Source of the DNA: Rotaria socialis
Taxonomy: Eukaryota; Rotifera; Eurotatoria; Philodinida; Philodinidae
Direction of reading: 5' to 3'
Length of the DNA: 64,000 bases
Assembly: GCA_905331475.1 (NCBI GenBank)
Contig: CAJNYU010003365.1
Location: 124,001-188,000, forward strand
Positions 46,865-58,706 of this stretch are shown in pieces. Position 1 is the stretch's first letter. Every line of letters begins with the position of its first letter. Position numbers and translations under genes: made by a program. The notes beneath the pieces are model-generated. The model searched no databases and was not told the DNA's origin. It saw only the letters and a program-made list of their open reading frames with translations.

Positions 46865-48618
46865 TTAATATTGTTCAACATCCTGTGTTATTGGTATCAA
46901 TGGATTCATATAGTTATTATCAGTCGATGGCATTGCCATCGGTGGTTGCATCTGTAAATATGATGTTGGTTCTTGATTTGAATTATTATTTAAAGGATAA
47001 TTGAATGGATACATGAATGGATAATGAGGTATCGATGATGATGGCGGCGACGGCGCTCCATATGAAAAATAATATGGCGATGATGATGGATAATAAAGAT
47101 TTGTACTATGAGCCGTACTATCTGGTAGTGGAGGTGAAGATGACGACGAACATGGTATATTGGATGAGGTTATTGGAGCGTAAAAGGGTGATAAATCGAA
47201 CAGTGATGTTGATGATGAAGGATAACCAAGGCCTAAAACAAAATACAAGTTTTTTTCCCAGTTAAATTTATTATAGATATTAGCATAAAAAACGTTGTTT
47301 GTGCAATGATAAATCACAAATTAGAAAATTCTCCTTATGATGAATAGACTTTTCTGTTTCTTAGTATTATTCGACAAAAATTTGATAGATCTCATATGAA
47401 ACTGAAATATAAATTCGTATTAAATGCAAGTCTCAATCATAGTCCATAACACATTGCTGTAGATAGACCTAACAACGATGAATAGCTTTCCATTGATAAA
47501 CAGACGATGAAAATTTATTTTTCTTTACTAGGATGAATTATAATGCAAATAGAACAAAAAATAAACAAAATTTCGTACCATTATTTAATGAAGATCTGCG
47601 TTGCGAATGAGTGTAACTATAAGGTGAGCATCTATATGATTGAAGTATAACTCGATCTGGTCCTCCTGATGATGACTCTTGTGAGCCAAAAATAGAGGTA
47701 CGACCTGCTTGTTCATCGTCTGTTTCTCTGCAAAGCAAAAACACTATTTAGTTTTGAAAACATACTTAATTCAGCTAGATACCTTTTGAAAGTTTCTACA
47801 TCAAGGAATGCTTTAGCAAATGGATTATGCCGGATTTTTAATGCTTTTACCTAAATCAAACCAAAAGCTTTTTGTAGAGATGATCTTTAAATAACAAGAA
47901 TCTTACTTCTTCATTTTGATAAGCTGTCACAGCAATGAATTCAGTTTCATCGAAACTTATTTCATAGATTTTCGTTTTCGACATGATGTCAATAATAGAA
48001 ATTCGCGGTCGATATTTATGGAGTGAATTGAGTAAAACCTTTTGAATAGAAAAACAAATAAATGTCCTGATGTACACTGTTTTTCCATGTTTACGTACCT
48101 GAGATGTTCCTATTTGATCTATTTTATTTGTTAATTTAACTTTAGGAAATGCTACTATATCCTTCATCCAAGTTCGACCATAATTCGGTGAATCAGGATG
48201 TTGGTAAGGTGAACGATGAATAGTTTCATCAGCTTTCATACCTGGTTGCCATTTGCAACTAGCATACCGCCAACGATGAGAGTCAAGTTGATCAAACGAT
48301 AATTCTACGGTGTACATTTTATCTGGATCTAATCCACCAATATTTATTGATACAATTGGAAACATACGACGACCAGCTTTTGTAACTCTAGTATGTTTAC
48401 ATTGTAAAGAAAAAAGAAGTTTATTCGAACTAATCACTTACATCATTTCGTTAGTTATTTCATGAAATTGATTCCATAAATCTCGATTATGTAAATTAAT
48501 ACTGATATTTTCTTGATTGTAATACTGAATCTGTTCATACTGTAATGAAGAGTGTGTGAAGTTTTAAAAAAAAAGTAGTGGTAAAATTTAATCAACTTAC
48601 CAGTCCGGAATATTGCAT
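46865..48618 (-). CDS. TBXT: T-box transcription factor Brachyury
   Basis: Seven exons join in phase: 48618-48601, 48539-48442, 48387-48099, 48038-47907, 47850-47783, 47727-47579 and 47232-46865. They encode 373 residues. The T-box covers about residues 15-205 and is clearly of the Brachyury class: LWNQFHEITNEM then IVTKAGRRMFP, GGLDPDKMYTVEL, HPDSPNYGRTWMK, KVKLTNK, LNSLHKYRPRI, ETEFIAVTAYQNEE and NPFAKAFLD. After the domain, SYRCSPYSYTHSQRRSSLNN resembles the RSSPYPSPYAHRNNSP motif of vertebrate Brachyury. The C-terminus is Ser/Pro/Tyr-rich, as in activation domains. The N-terminus is unusually short; few residues precede the T-box. Several introns are 50-60 bases. It binds T-sites in DNA and in other animals controls blastopore, gut or notochord cells. 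Confidence 0.93.
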
Positions 48619-50282
48619 TTCGATATTTTTTTCAAGTCACACAATAGTGAGAGATATAAATTGTGAATTCTGCCAAATATATGTAACATTTATTTAACAT
48701 TTTCTTCGATCGATTAACCAATGAAAATAGGTCATTCGTTTGCTTCTCTCCTTTTAATTAACACACAGTGAAGACCAATCAATGAACACGTTCTTTCCTC
48801 TTTCAAGAAAGAGAGAGAGAGAGGGGGGGGGGAAGAGGAAGTTAAACAATACCAGAATGACTAAGTTTTTATGAATCCGGCCTAGAGAAAATAGTAGGAT
48901 CTGATCTCAAACATCTCGTAAATGACGAGATCGAATTTACAACATAAAGATTAATAGATTTACTTCATATTAATTAAATCATGATGAATTACAAAGAAAA
49001 ATGTCGAATCGTCTGTATAATAATCTCTGAAAGTTAAGTATTTTAAATAGATTTTAAATAGAAATAGTTTGAACTCATCAAAAGAAAATTAAATTCTTTG
49101 ATTTAATTAATATTTAGTCTCGTTTATTTTTTGTACATGAACGTTTTCAATCTTATTAGATCGACTTTTTAAAATAAATTTCAATTCATTATACATATTG
49201 TCGTAAACTGCTAGATTGTCGTTATCAGTCCATACCTGCGTCTAGTTTTCGAATATTCTACACCAAATTGAATTAATCTGTATACATACAAACTGTAATT
49301 TTTCTTGCTTTTCCCTACACAAATGGTGCACCGATCAATTATCGTTCTTCGTCTGACAAATGCAATTACACAAACACTTGTATCAACTACAGTGGTCGAT
49401 ATTGTTATTCGTCACACATATTAATTGGTCTGCCATTGATTTATGATCTCAATTGAAGATAGTAAAGCAAGCTGAGATTTTTTTTCCAATTTCTCTCATA
49501 TCTACGTCAATTGGTCTATTGTAAATGTTTTCTTTTCATGAAGACTAGTATTTCAAATAAAAATTTGAAACTTAAATATATGAATTAATATTGTATTGGT
49601 TTGCTGAAAGAGTAAGTAAAAAAATGTGTTTCAAAATAGATATACTTTTGTTAGATGTATACTGGCACTTACAAAGATAGGAACCATTCAATTCTCATCT
49701 TATATTCACATCTTAAAACAATCACAGATATGTGCATATGCCATACTTTGAGCTAGTTTTAAAATATTAAACCAGAAAGCTTTCTTGTTGAAGTTTTTTG
49801 TTCGGTTAAAAAAATGGATACTATCATTTTAATTCGTAATAAAAATCATTGTAAAAATTATGTATGTGCCAGGAAAAACAAGAATATTTTCTCAGATCCA
49901 GCAATTTCCTCATATTGAATTTCTTTTCTGAGTTCCGTCTCAAAATAATGTTACTATTAGACGAGAAAGATTTGCAGTTGATGTAAATAAAATAAAATGT
50001 CATTCGAATCACTCTTTAATATTTCACATATAAATTAGTTTTTAAAAATGTTTTGTTGCTTGATAGTAACTGATTTGAAGAAAATCATTGCCGATAAAAG
50101 GTTTATGATAGAAACACATTCGGTTATTCTGCATATTGCAAACGTATTAAGCTATTTATTGTGTTAGTTTTTATAAAATAATCAAATAAGAAGAAAATCC
50201 ACTTCAGTGTTTATTTGGGAAATTCCGTAATCATCAAAGTAAAAGAAGAAACCAAGCAGAGATTAGTTTACTGATAAAATGC
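48619..50282. promoter_or_regulatory. Upstream region of Brachyury
   Basis: No gene seen in about 1.6 kb. A GA/G tract lies at 48808-48832. As the 5' flank of a developmental regulator it is the probable promoter region, but I cannot point to a proven element. Confidence 0.35.
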
Positions 50283-51240
50283 ATTTTGCTGAATGATATC
50301 ATCCTCAAACCGTGGTCGATACTCAAAGTAATCCAATGAATCTTGCTAAACGTTTGTTAACAATCACAATTGAATCATTGTCTGGTCAATATGATTATCC
50401 TGCTAGAATTATTATGCATCAAGAAAGTGAAACGCCAACTCATGCTGATACAAGGTTTTTCGACATCAATTAGTGATGTACCATAACCATCGTGAACATT
50501 GGTTAATGAATATTATTGTCTTGTTGGCGATGTTACTCATGATGTCTTATCGATATGTAAAATTGATTTTTTAATCCAAATTTAGTAAAAAAAACACCAT
50601 TTATGGTAGAATTTTCAACAGCAACATACAGACGACAATATTCTGATTCAGCTCGTAGTTCACGTAGTATTGCCATGAAAATTCATACAGATGAAGAAGA
50701 ATATAATATATTTTCAGTTAACTTTCTTGAAATTTTAGTACGTGACCCAACTCAAGAACCAGTTGTCATTTGTTCACAACAACGTCATCTAAATAGTTTT
50801 CTTGTTCATTGAGATGAAGCATCGAAATTTATATTGGTTGTACTGCAAAATATGCTAGCTAATACTTTGTTTCGATTCGATCATTCCGCATATGTTGGTA
50901 AGAAAATATTTACATTGTAAAACTAGTATAACATAGCGTTTCTGATGCTGAAACCGTTCGACTGTTTGGTTAAGATCCAGATCATTCTATCTTGGTAAAC
51001 ATCATTTAGATAAAGGTGAATCATGTGACGTTAAATGGGAAATTCAATTTATGGATAAAAATAGAAAAGTTACTGATTTCGATCTGCTTGTTGAAACTAA
51101 AACATGATAAAAAGAACGATATTCATATGTTGAATTTGGATGTCAATTATGGTATTGAACCAAATAGGCATCGAAATTCATTTACTCAACCGCCACGTAC
51201 TCGATCTGATGATTTTAATTTGTAATGAAAAAACTCAATT
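50283..51240 (+). pseudogene. Decayed protein gene, unrecognised
   Basis: Several protein-like segments follow each other on the plus strand in different frames. The clearest are AKRLLTITIESLSGQYDYPA near 50335-50450, an open 69-codon stretch at 50603-50812 (SIAMKIHTDEEEYNIFSVNF, VRDPTQEP), DVKWEIQFMDKNRKVTDFDL near 51030-51090, and PNRHRNSFTQPPRTRSDDFN ending about 51225. Their composition is that of a real protein, but stops and frame changes separate them and splice sites do not explain all of them. Possible further remains reach about 51370. I could not place the family. Confidence 0.4.
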
Positions 51241-52381
51241 ATAACAAGGATATTTAGCTCAAAAATCATATTGTTGCCACGAGAGTGAACTTCCTCTTGA
51301 TGCTGAATATTTTCATGCACGTTGATTTTATTTATATGATTCAACTCAAGATGAATATACTCATTTTCATTAAAATATAACCCAACATATTTAGATCAGT
51401 ATCAAAAACTGAAATAAAATTTTGATTCTTTGCTACATGTTATAAGATTCATTCAGTTTAAGTTAATGGTATTTTAAAATTATTTGATGAAATAATATTT
51501 GATCAAGTCGAATATGTTGCTAAAATAGCTCTAAGACAAACATACTGTTGATAATATATAGTCGTTGAATAATCGAATATAAATATGATGGGCCTTGGGC
51601 TGTGATCAAGACTTTTTCTTTGTCATGTAAGACTTGCATATAATATCATACCATCACGATTCGCGTATTCTATACGGGTATGGTCAAGAAAGTTTTTTGG
51701 AAACTACTAGCAGAGTGTACATCATGTGTAATACGATTTGATAAACATACACCAACAATCCTATCAGCAAACTCTAACTGTACTAGGTAAATATATTTCG
51801 TGGTGTTTTTTTAATTTTTTTTATAGATGCTGTATGAAAAGGAGGTGAAGACATAGGCCCTTCAATAGATATTATTCAATAATCTTTGTGTACTTAACAA
51901 AGTAGCAGCATCGGATTCCACATTCCAATACCAAACAGATCTTGTTAACAATATTTTTTTTTCTGTCTAGCGCAACAATAAAATGTGATTAATCTAGATG
52001 TAGACATTCGTCATAAGTGATTTTAATAACTAATCGGTGAAGATAAAATTAAATTGATAGTAACACGTTGAAACTAAGAATATAAAAATATGACTATGAC
52101 TATGGTCATATTTCTTTAATGATAAGTTCTCGCAAGGGAAGATATGTTAAAACAAGCATAATCTCATGATATAGTTCCTAGTAATCGAATAAACCGAAGT
52201 AAAGAAAATGTTGAATATTTAATTTGTTTATTTCTTCTTATTTATTTAATTTCTTGTTGTTGTTGTTCTTTTTTGTTTTGTCTATGATCAATAACAACAA
52301 ATATATATCGAGTGTGTATGATGTTATATAAAAACAAAAAACAATGCGGAGAAAGTAAGAAGATAGATATTTGTCGGTTTT

Positions 52382-54599
52382 CTACGAAGATTTCGTTGTT
52401 GTGGCTTTTTTTGTTGCTACAACTTGTTGTTTTTTAGTTGTTTTGGCCAAGTTAACGCCCGATAAACGTTTAGCTTTTACTGATGCATGAGTACGTGCTT
52501 TACGTGCGGCAACCTATAAACAGAAAATTTTCATAAGACACTAAATTTGAAAGAAAGCTATTTTACTTTTGATTCAATTGTTTTGCCTGTACGTCGTCCT
52601 TTCAGTTGTGTTAAAAGTGTTTGACGTTTTTGTACACCTGCATATGGATTGAGTCGTGACATTAAACCAATATTCTTCAATGGATTCTTCTTCACTTTAC
52701 GACGTGCTTGACATTTTCTAATTTTATTTTCCGTTTATAAAATAAAATCACATAAACAAAACAAAACAAAACAAAACAAAACTACATACATTGGTGCGCG
52801 AAGTACACTCTGAATTTCAAATGCTTTAAGTAAACGTCCTAAATCACTATTGGTCATCATTGGTTGTGGAAGACTACAATAAATAAATGATTTTAAAATA
52901 TTTATAGATAGTGTTTTTATAGTTTGCTAAAAATGATACGAATATATACACATTTTTTTGTGATATCTCCGGAAAATGTAGAATCCCTTCGCTATAGCCT
53001 GATAAGTGAATCAATGAGACAAAACGAGAAAACATCGATGTAATCTCTTACTTGAAATCAACTTTAAGTTGAGATTTTTTACTCCATGTACCATAAAGTG
53101 CATCGAGTTTTTTAAAGGCTGATTCAGTCCAAATGAGAAATCGACCAAGATGACCACCTGGTGCCAAACGAAGCAAATTCAATCGTTCAACACTTAACAA
53201 GGATACTCCTAAAATGAATCATACCTATTTATGTTGTTTTCAATTTTTAACAGATGTTCAACAACTCGACCAACTATCAAGTACAAAACAAAATTAGATG
53301 CACAAAAAAACCTATTATCCTATTCTTTCACCATCCAGGCTTTTTAAGCAAAACAAAAGTATTCATGCAGATTTTAATCTCTATTTTAGATACAATTGAA
53401 ATTTTCGGGAAAAAATTTAATAACTTTTGTCGTTAATCAATCAGTAAATAGCTATCAAGAAAATGATTCATTTTTCTCTTGCGTGTTTTCACGGAATACA
53501 TCGATGTATCTGGTCTCCATCTCCGAGTTAAATAATTTTCCTCGGATTAATAAAAAATTTCAGAATTGAAATTTATTTGTTCAAAATGAAGAAGAAATAT
53601 TTCATGAAAAAAAGAAATACTTCCGAAGACGTGAACAATCATTTTTATATACCTCTCAGTTTTTTGGAGATACACTTTATAAATCAAGATGTTCTCCAAA
53701 GATAAAAGGATAATATTATATTATCGAGAAAAAATATTCTTACCTGGGATGTTACGAAAAGCTTTTTTGACACCATTATCCTTATCATAAATAATAACTG
53801 GACCACGTTTCATTACTGTTCGTCGATTACGCATTTTTCCTTTTCCAGCGCGTGTATGTTTCGATGCATAAACTTTGAGAATATCAGACCATGCACCAAC
53901 TTTACGTAGAACGGCTACAGCTTCTTTAGTTTTCTTTAAATCTTGAAATTTATCCGATACAACTAGAGGAATTTCTGGTACAGTTTCAATGCTATGACCT
54001 ATATAAGTTATAGAATATGAGAAAAAATATACAGCTGTTTCTCAAATGTACCTCTAGCTAAAACAAGCGATGGAACACCAGATGCAGCGATAGCACTAAC
54101 AAGTGCATAACGTCGTTGTTTTAAATTAATTTTTCTATGCCATTTACGCCATACTTTTAATGGTGCATACATTCGACCACCACGGCACATATTACCGAAA
54201 GCACCTTGACCTGATCGGTGTGTACCACCACCACGCACACGTGGAATACGAGCTACAGCACGGCCAGTACCCCAAGATTCAGCTGACGTTTGTTCACCTA
54301 ACAACAAAAAGAAAAAAGGAACCCGCATAGAAATGCTATTTTACTATTTGAAAAGAAAATCCTACCAGCGTTACTACTGACAGCGTGTGCTTGTCGTTTA
54401 TTACGTCTCATTTGATCATGAACAAAGCTAACAATATCAGTACGAATTGGAGCTCGAAAAACAGCTGGTAAAACGACTGATCTTCCGGTTGATTGCCCTT
54501 TTTCATCGTACACACTCACAAGAGGTCGCGAAGCGGCCTATAATTAGATTGACGTAAATTAAAGAAACAGATTTTTAAAGAAAAAATTGGACAAACCAT
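52382..54599 (-). CDS. RPL4: 60S ribosomal protein L4 (uL4)
   Basis: Eight exons join in phase: 54599-54597 (ATG only), 54537-54366, 54297-54052, 53998-53744, 53208-53052, 52873-52790, 52717-52567 and 52513-52382. They encode 399 residues. Family landmarks are [86 protein letters not shown] and [16 protein letters not shown]. The long internal loop that reaches the peptide exit tunnel is intact ([13 protein letters not shown]). The Lys/Ala-rich C-terminal extension is shorter than in human (427 residues). The first intron splits right after the start codon with an unusual GTTTGT donor. Intron 4 (53743-53209) is about 535 bases and holds nothing recognisable. An (AAAAC)n tract lies in an intron at 52754-52782. 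No damage seen. Confidence 0.95.
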
Positions 54600-54918
54600 T
54601 TTAGCGAGTCTTAATTGATTTTAAGTTAAATTCGAAAGCGACTGGATACTGACGATTGCTATTGACCCCCACTGAAAAAAAAGATGGACTCTTATGAGTA
54701 AACATTGGATTCGATGGTTAAAATTGATTCTGAAGAATAATTCTAATTAAATAACATTGCATTAAAAATTTTTGTTGTAAATTCATCAAATTCATCATAA
54801 ATGCATTACTAATTTACTATTGAAGGCAATGTTCATGATGTCAGTAGCTGATTGATTTGACCAATCCGAGATAAATCAACGAGCCATTGACAACGACAGT
54901 ATACAGTGTTTCTAACAG

Positions 54919-55030
54919 CAAGAGTCCGCCTTTGTTACAAAGAGTCAAAGAACCTTGCAATATTGATTTGACACTTTGTTTTACACTTTGCTCATGAAAA
55001 CAAAGTGTCAAGTTGATACTTGCTGAAATT
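54919..55030. mobile_element. Candidate left end of a hAT-like element (word ACACTTTG)
   Basis: A possible terminus CAAGAGTCCGCCTTTGTTAC resembles in style the CAAGGGGGAAAAG... hAT ends seen elsewhere in the window. It is followed by TGACACTTTGTTTT and AAAACAAAGTGTCA, which are inverted copies. A similar hairpin occurs at 55933-55965. No matching right terminus or target duplication was found, so the element is uncertain. Confidence 0.35.
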
Positions 55031-55159
55031 TTTTTACACTTTCCTTTTTATTATATGTAACCTTAGAACTCCCTAATTATATTTACTCGAAATATTCTTC
55101 GTATACTGACATCTTCAAATTAATTGGTTCATTCATTAAAGCATTTCTCAATTTATCAC

Positions 55160-55400
55160 AATTGTAGCTATTGTTATTGTTATTTGAATTTATTTATTGT
55201 TGTTATTATCATTTGAATCCATTTAGTGTTGTTTTTGTTATTGAACTTTATTTATTATCATTTTAATTACCATTTTAATTCATTTATTGTTGTTGCTACT
55301 ATTGTTATTTATTTATTATTATTATTACCATTTGAATTCATCTATTGTTTTTACTATTATTGCCATTTATTTATTTATTTTCGCTATTGTTGTGATCGAA
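55160..55400. repeat. TTATTTATTGTTGTTATTA-type low-complexity repeat
   Basis: About 240 bases of degenerate TTATTTATTG, TTGTTATTAT and ATTTGAATTCAT words in loose tandem. This is low-complexity DNA between the hAT-like end and the decayed frame at 55533. Confidence 0.6.
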
Positions 55401-55532
55401 TAATCTCTACGTGTTTCTCAACAATTTATGCATATTAATTGCTCGTGTTATTTATTTTTAAAAATAGAAATCACAAGTAAAGCTGTTTTTTTATATCTTC
55501 TAAGACTTGCCACCACTTTCTTTTTAGAGCAG

Positions 55533-55904
55533 ATGAACAAAAAACAAATAGAATTAATTGAACTTTGGATTAGAAGTCCAAAACCACCAACGAACGTTTT
55601 ATCACCACGTGAAAATCAACAACAAATTCGTTCTCCATCATCATATACACCCGACTCTATTCCTTCATGTATATTTGACGAACCAGGAAATGAAATTGAA
55701 ATTATTGCCAGTGAATCTTCATGTTCATCATCAAACGTTGCTGATATTCAACACGTGTCTTCTTCCATTGAATACGAAACTTCTAACAAGTCAAATTTAA
55801 ACAAAAATCAAGTACTAAAACTGGCCGTAATTATCTTCCCGATTGGGAAAGCAACCAGATACTATGTACAAAATTTATTCATAGGATTCTCTCTTTTAAT
55901 GTAA
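55533..55904 (+). pseudogene. Decayed transposon-like ORF
   Basis: An open frame starts MNKKQIELIELWI and runs through a Ser-rich linker (SESSCSSSNVADIQHVSSSI). Near 55806 the next frame continues with KTGRNYLPDWESNQ, which resembles the N-terminal part of transposase-derived proteins, so a frameshift probably lies there. With the hairpin words ACACTTTG on both sides it may be the coding part of a decayed DNA transposon. The family is not certain. Confidence 0.4.
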
Positions 55905-56924
55905 TTTTAATCATTTATACCTTGGAAACTTTGTGACACTTTGTTTAAAAAAACAAAATGTCACTTTACACTGTAATGGCAAAAGTAAAACGTCATTTGA
56001 CTTTTTGTTTTAGATTCCTATTAGAAACGCTGACAGTATATTTATCTTATGCTCAAACGAGAATGTTAGAGATTTTTTTTATAGATTCAGCGATATGCCT
56101 CGAAACAGAACAACTTAAAAAAGCTACTGTAGTTTGTCTTTAGCTGTATTTTTCATGAGAATTGAAAATTTTATACAAATACAAATCAAGTAAAAGCAGA
56201 AGTCTTCTAGATAGATTAGTTTTTGTTCTATATTTGAAGATTTATATAATTGCATAATTAAACCTCATGATAGCTAACTTAGTTATTTTATTATAATTTC
56301 AGATCTCTAGAGTGTCATAATTGCTAAATGAAATTTAAAAATTATAAATTTCGTGTAGTGTCAAAAAATTCAAATTATGACGTTGCAATTTGTTGGAATC
56401 ACTATGAAAGAAACATTTTAATTATTATTAGCTGATTTTTATTTTTAGATCAGCATCTCACTTGATATTAATTGGAGCATCAATCAAAACATTTAATTTT
56501 GATGTAACCCATTCTTTTATCGGTATTCGAGTACCAACTCGACTTTCGATATAATCAATTTTTTGACACAACAACTAGTAATGAACTTTTTTTTTTATAA
56601 AGTCCAAATTAATTATAATATTATGTTCTGCTTTTCAAAAGGAAACGCCATTTATTATGTATGCAATTTCCAAAATACACCCTTCACAATTGGCAGTGTC
56701 GTTCGAAACACTTTATATTGGATACTTCCTGTTGTTTTCCTATTCAATTTTAAATAAATAGAAATAATATGGCTTAAATCTTTTATTGTTTGTATTTTGT
56801 TTCAGATTTTCCAAATCATTAATAGAAAAAATTCTGTTGTAGGTTGTATGTCGCTTGGTGTCCAAGCAAGATGAGAGAAGACGATAGAAGATTGCATGTA
56901 TTCTTAATTGCTACTATGATATTG

Positions 56925-57215
56925 AGTAGCCCGAAGTACGCCAATATGACTTTCGCCAATCGGTCTTTCGCCATTGGCGAAAGTCAGGTGGACATTCGCC
57001 AATACTGGCGAAACTTCCTCACATTCTCAGTTATTAGAGCAGATGATATTTATATATAATATGGACTCTTCCCTATTCTAATACAACTTCTATTATGTTC
57101 TTGCCGAACATACACCAACTTTTGATTCATAGTTGAATGGTTCAACACCTGTCGTTATTATAGTGAATGTCCCTCATACATTCGCCAATATTGACGAAGT
57201 TCGGCGATCCCATGA
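56925..57215. repeat. Iterated-word block, TTCGCCAAT
   Basis: TTCGCCAAT/ATTGGCGAA words occur in both orientations at 56939-57012 and again at 57180-57206, including the palindromes CGCCATTGGCG and TTCGCCAATACTGGCGAA. The outer parts GAAGTACGCCAATA and TATTGACGAAGTTCGGCG are roughly inverted and may be the ends of a small element. No target duplication could be fixed. Confidence 0.5.
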
Positions 57216-57842
57216 CATTCTTCTCGACGATCATACTGTTCAGTTGATATAAAAACAATAGCTAATTTATTTATTTATCTAGAAACATCATCAAGCGAAA
57301 AACACGTCAAACGCTTATAAACTTTTCTACCGATGTTTGTAGTCTGAATTGAGGTTTGTGTAGGATTTGCCCCGCATAGTATGCCAGATGTGCAGGATGA
57401 TCATTTATGAATGTTTACCAATGTTGAATATAATAAGTACATGTGAAAATAAATGATATCTATCTTTTATTATTATATTGGTGATACTAATTCGAGAATA
57501 GAAGTCATTCATATGAAATTTCAAACCATTTCCTCGAAGAAATAAAATACTTATGAAATATCTTCATGGGACTCATTTAGTAGGTTTAGTTTTGAGTCAG
57601 TCATAGGTGTAGTTAATAATTTATAAACCAGTATAGTTTATTTTTTACGAATTCATTTCACTTCGGAAATGTAGACTACGTCACAATGACGTATTCACCT
57701 CGAATGATGATAGATCAAGTTGATTTTTAATATTTACGTTATACTTTTATTGTTATAAAATAATAGAAATCTAATTGTAATGAATAAGTTTTGTAAAATG
57801 ATTCATTTTGAGAAACTATATAAATATCAACACTCAATATTA

Positions 57843-58160
57843 CCCAGGTCGAGCAATCCGACAGTAGGCACCTATCGGAATCCATCCGATCCGACTGGAA
57901 TCCAATAGGATTTTATCGAATCCTGCCCGATTTTACAGAGTTATCGTTGGATTCCGGGTCGAGGAATCGATGTCGGGTCCACGGTGTCGGATTCCTATGA
58001 ATTCCAAGGAAAAACCGTTGTATGTCATCGGAAGTTCATAGGATTCCCGACACTGAGGATCCGACATCGATTCTTCGACCCGGAATCCAATAGAATTGTA
58101 TCGGATTGTAGGATATTTCCAGGTTCCTATCGGATCCTATGTCGGATCAGTCGGCCTGGG
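57843..58160. mobile_element. CCCAGGTCGA-family element, copy 3 (word GGATTCC/TCCGAT)
   Basis: The ends are CCCAGGTCGAGCAATC and, inverted, CCCAGGCCGACTGATC. They are flanked by TA on both sides (57841-57842 and 58161-58162). The 318-base body is composed of TCCGATAGGATTCC-type words in both orientations. No coding capacity. Terminus and TA target agree with copy 2, but the internal word is that of copy 1. Confidence 0.78.
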
Positions 58161-58706
58161 TAGCTCTAACAAAGATTTCATCATTAAGATCGTCTTATTC
58201 TATAAGTCTATATCAAAAATAAAATAACGCTAGATTACCGACTTTGTATTTTATTCAATAAGAAAAACACAAATTTCTGATCTGATTTCAAGAACTTTTT
58301 AAGAGCTGTTCCAACATAAGAATATGTTTACATGAGCATATACTATGTATCAATTTAATTAAAATCAGAAAAATCAACCCGTATAACTGAATAAAATAAA
58401 ACGTCGATTCTCAACTCGTCTTTCTAAATAGTAACATATTGAAAACGAGTTTAGTTTTTTTTCGAATTTTTTAGCTGCTTAAAAATTGTACACACAGTTC
58501 GGTAACCGACTAAATCTACTGTTTTTTTATTCATGCATCAAACGGTGATAACGGGTAAATAGAAGAAACTCAACTTTCATTATAACTGTCATCCTAAACA
58601 TTAAAATAATTTTTTTTTCAAATAATATACTACAATATTTTCTGTTAGTCTTCTACCTGTATGTTCGACACTTAAATCTAAAATAACTATTTAAAAATAT
58701 TTTTAG

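Noticed and set aside
53254-53436. 60-codon plus-strand frame in RPL4
   Set aside because: It lies within intron 4, with no family resemblance.
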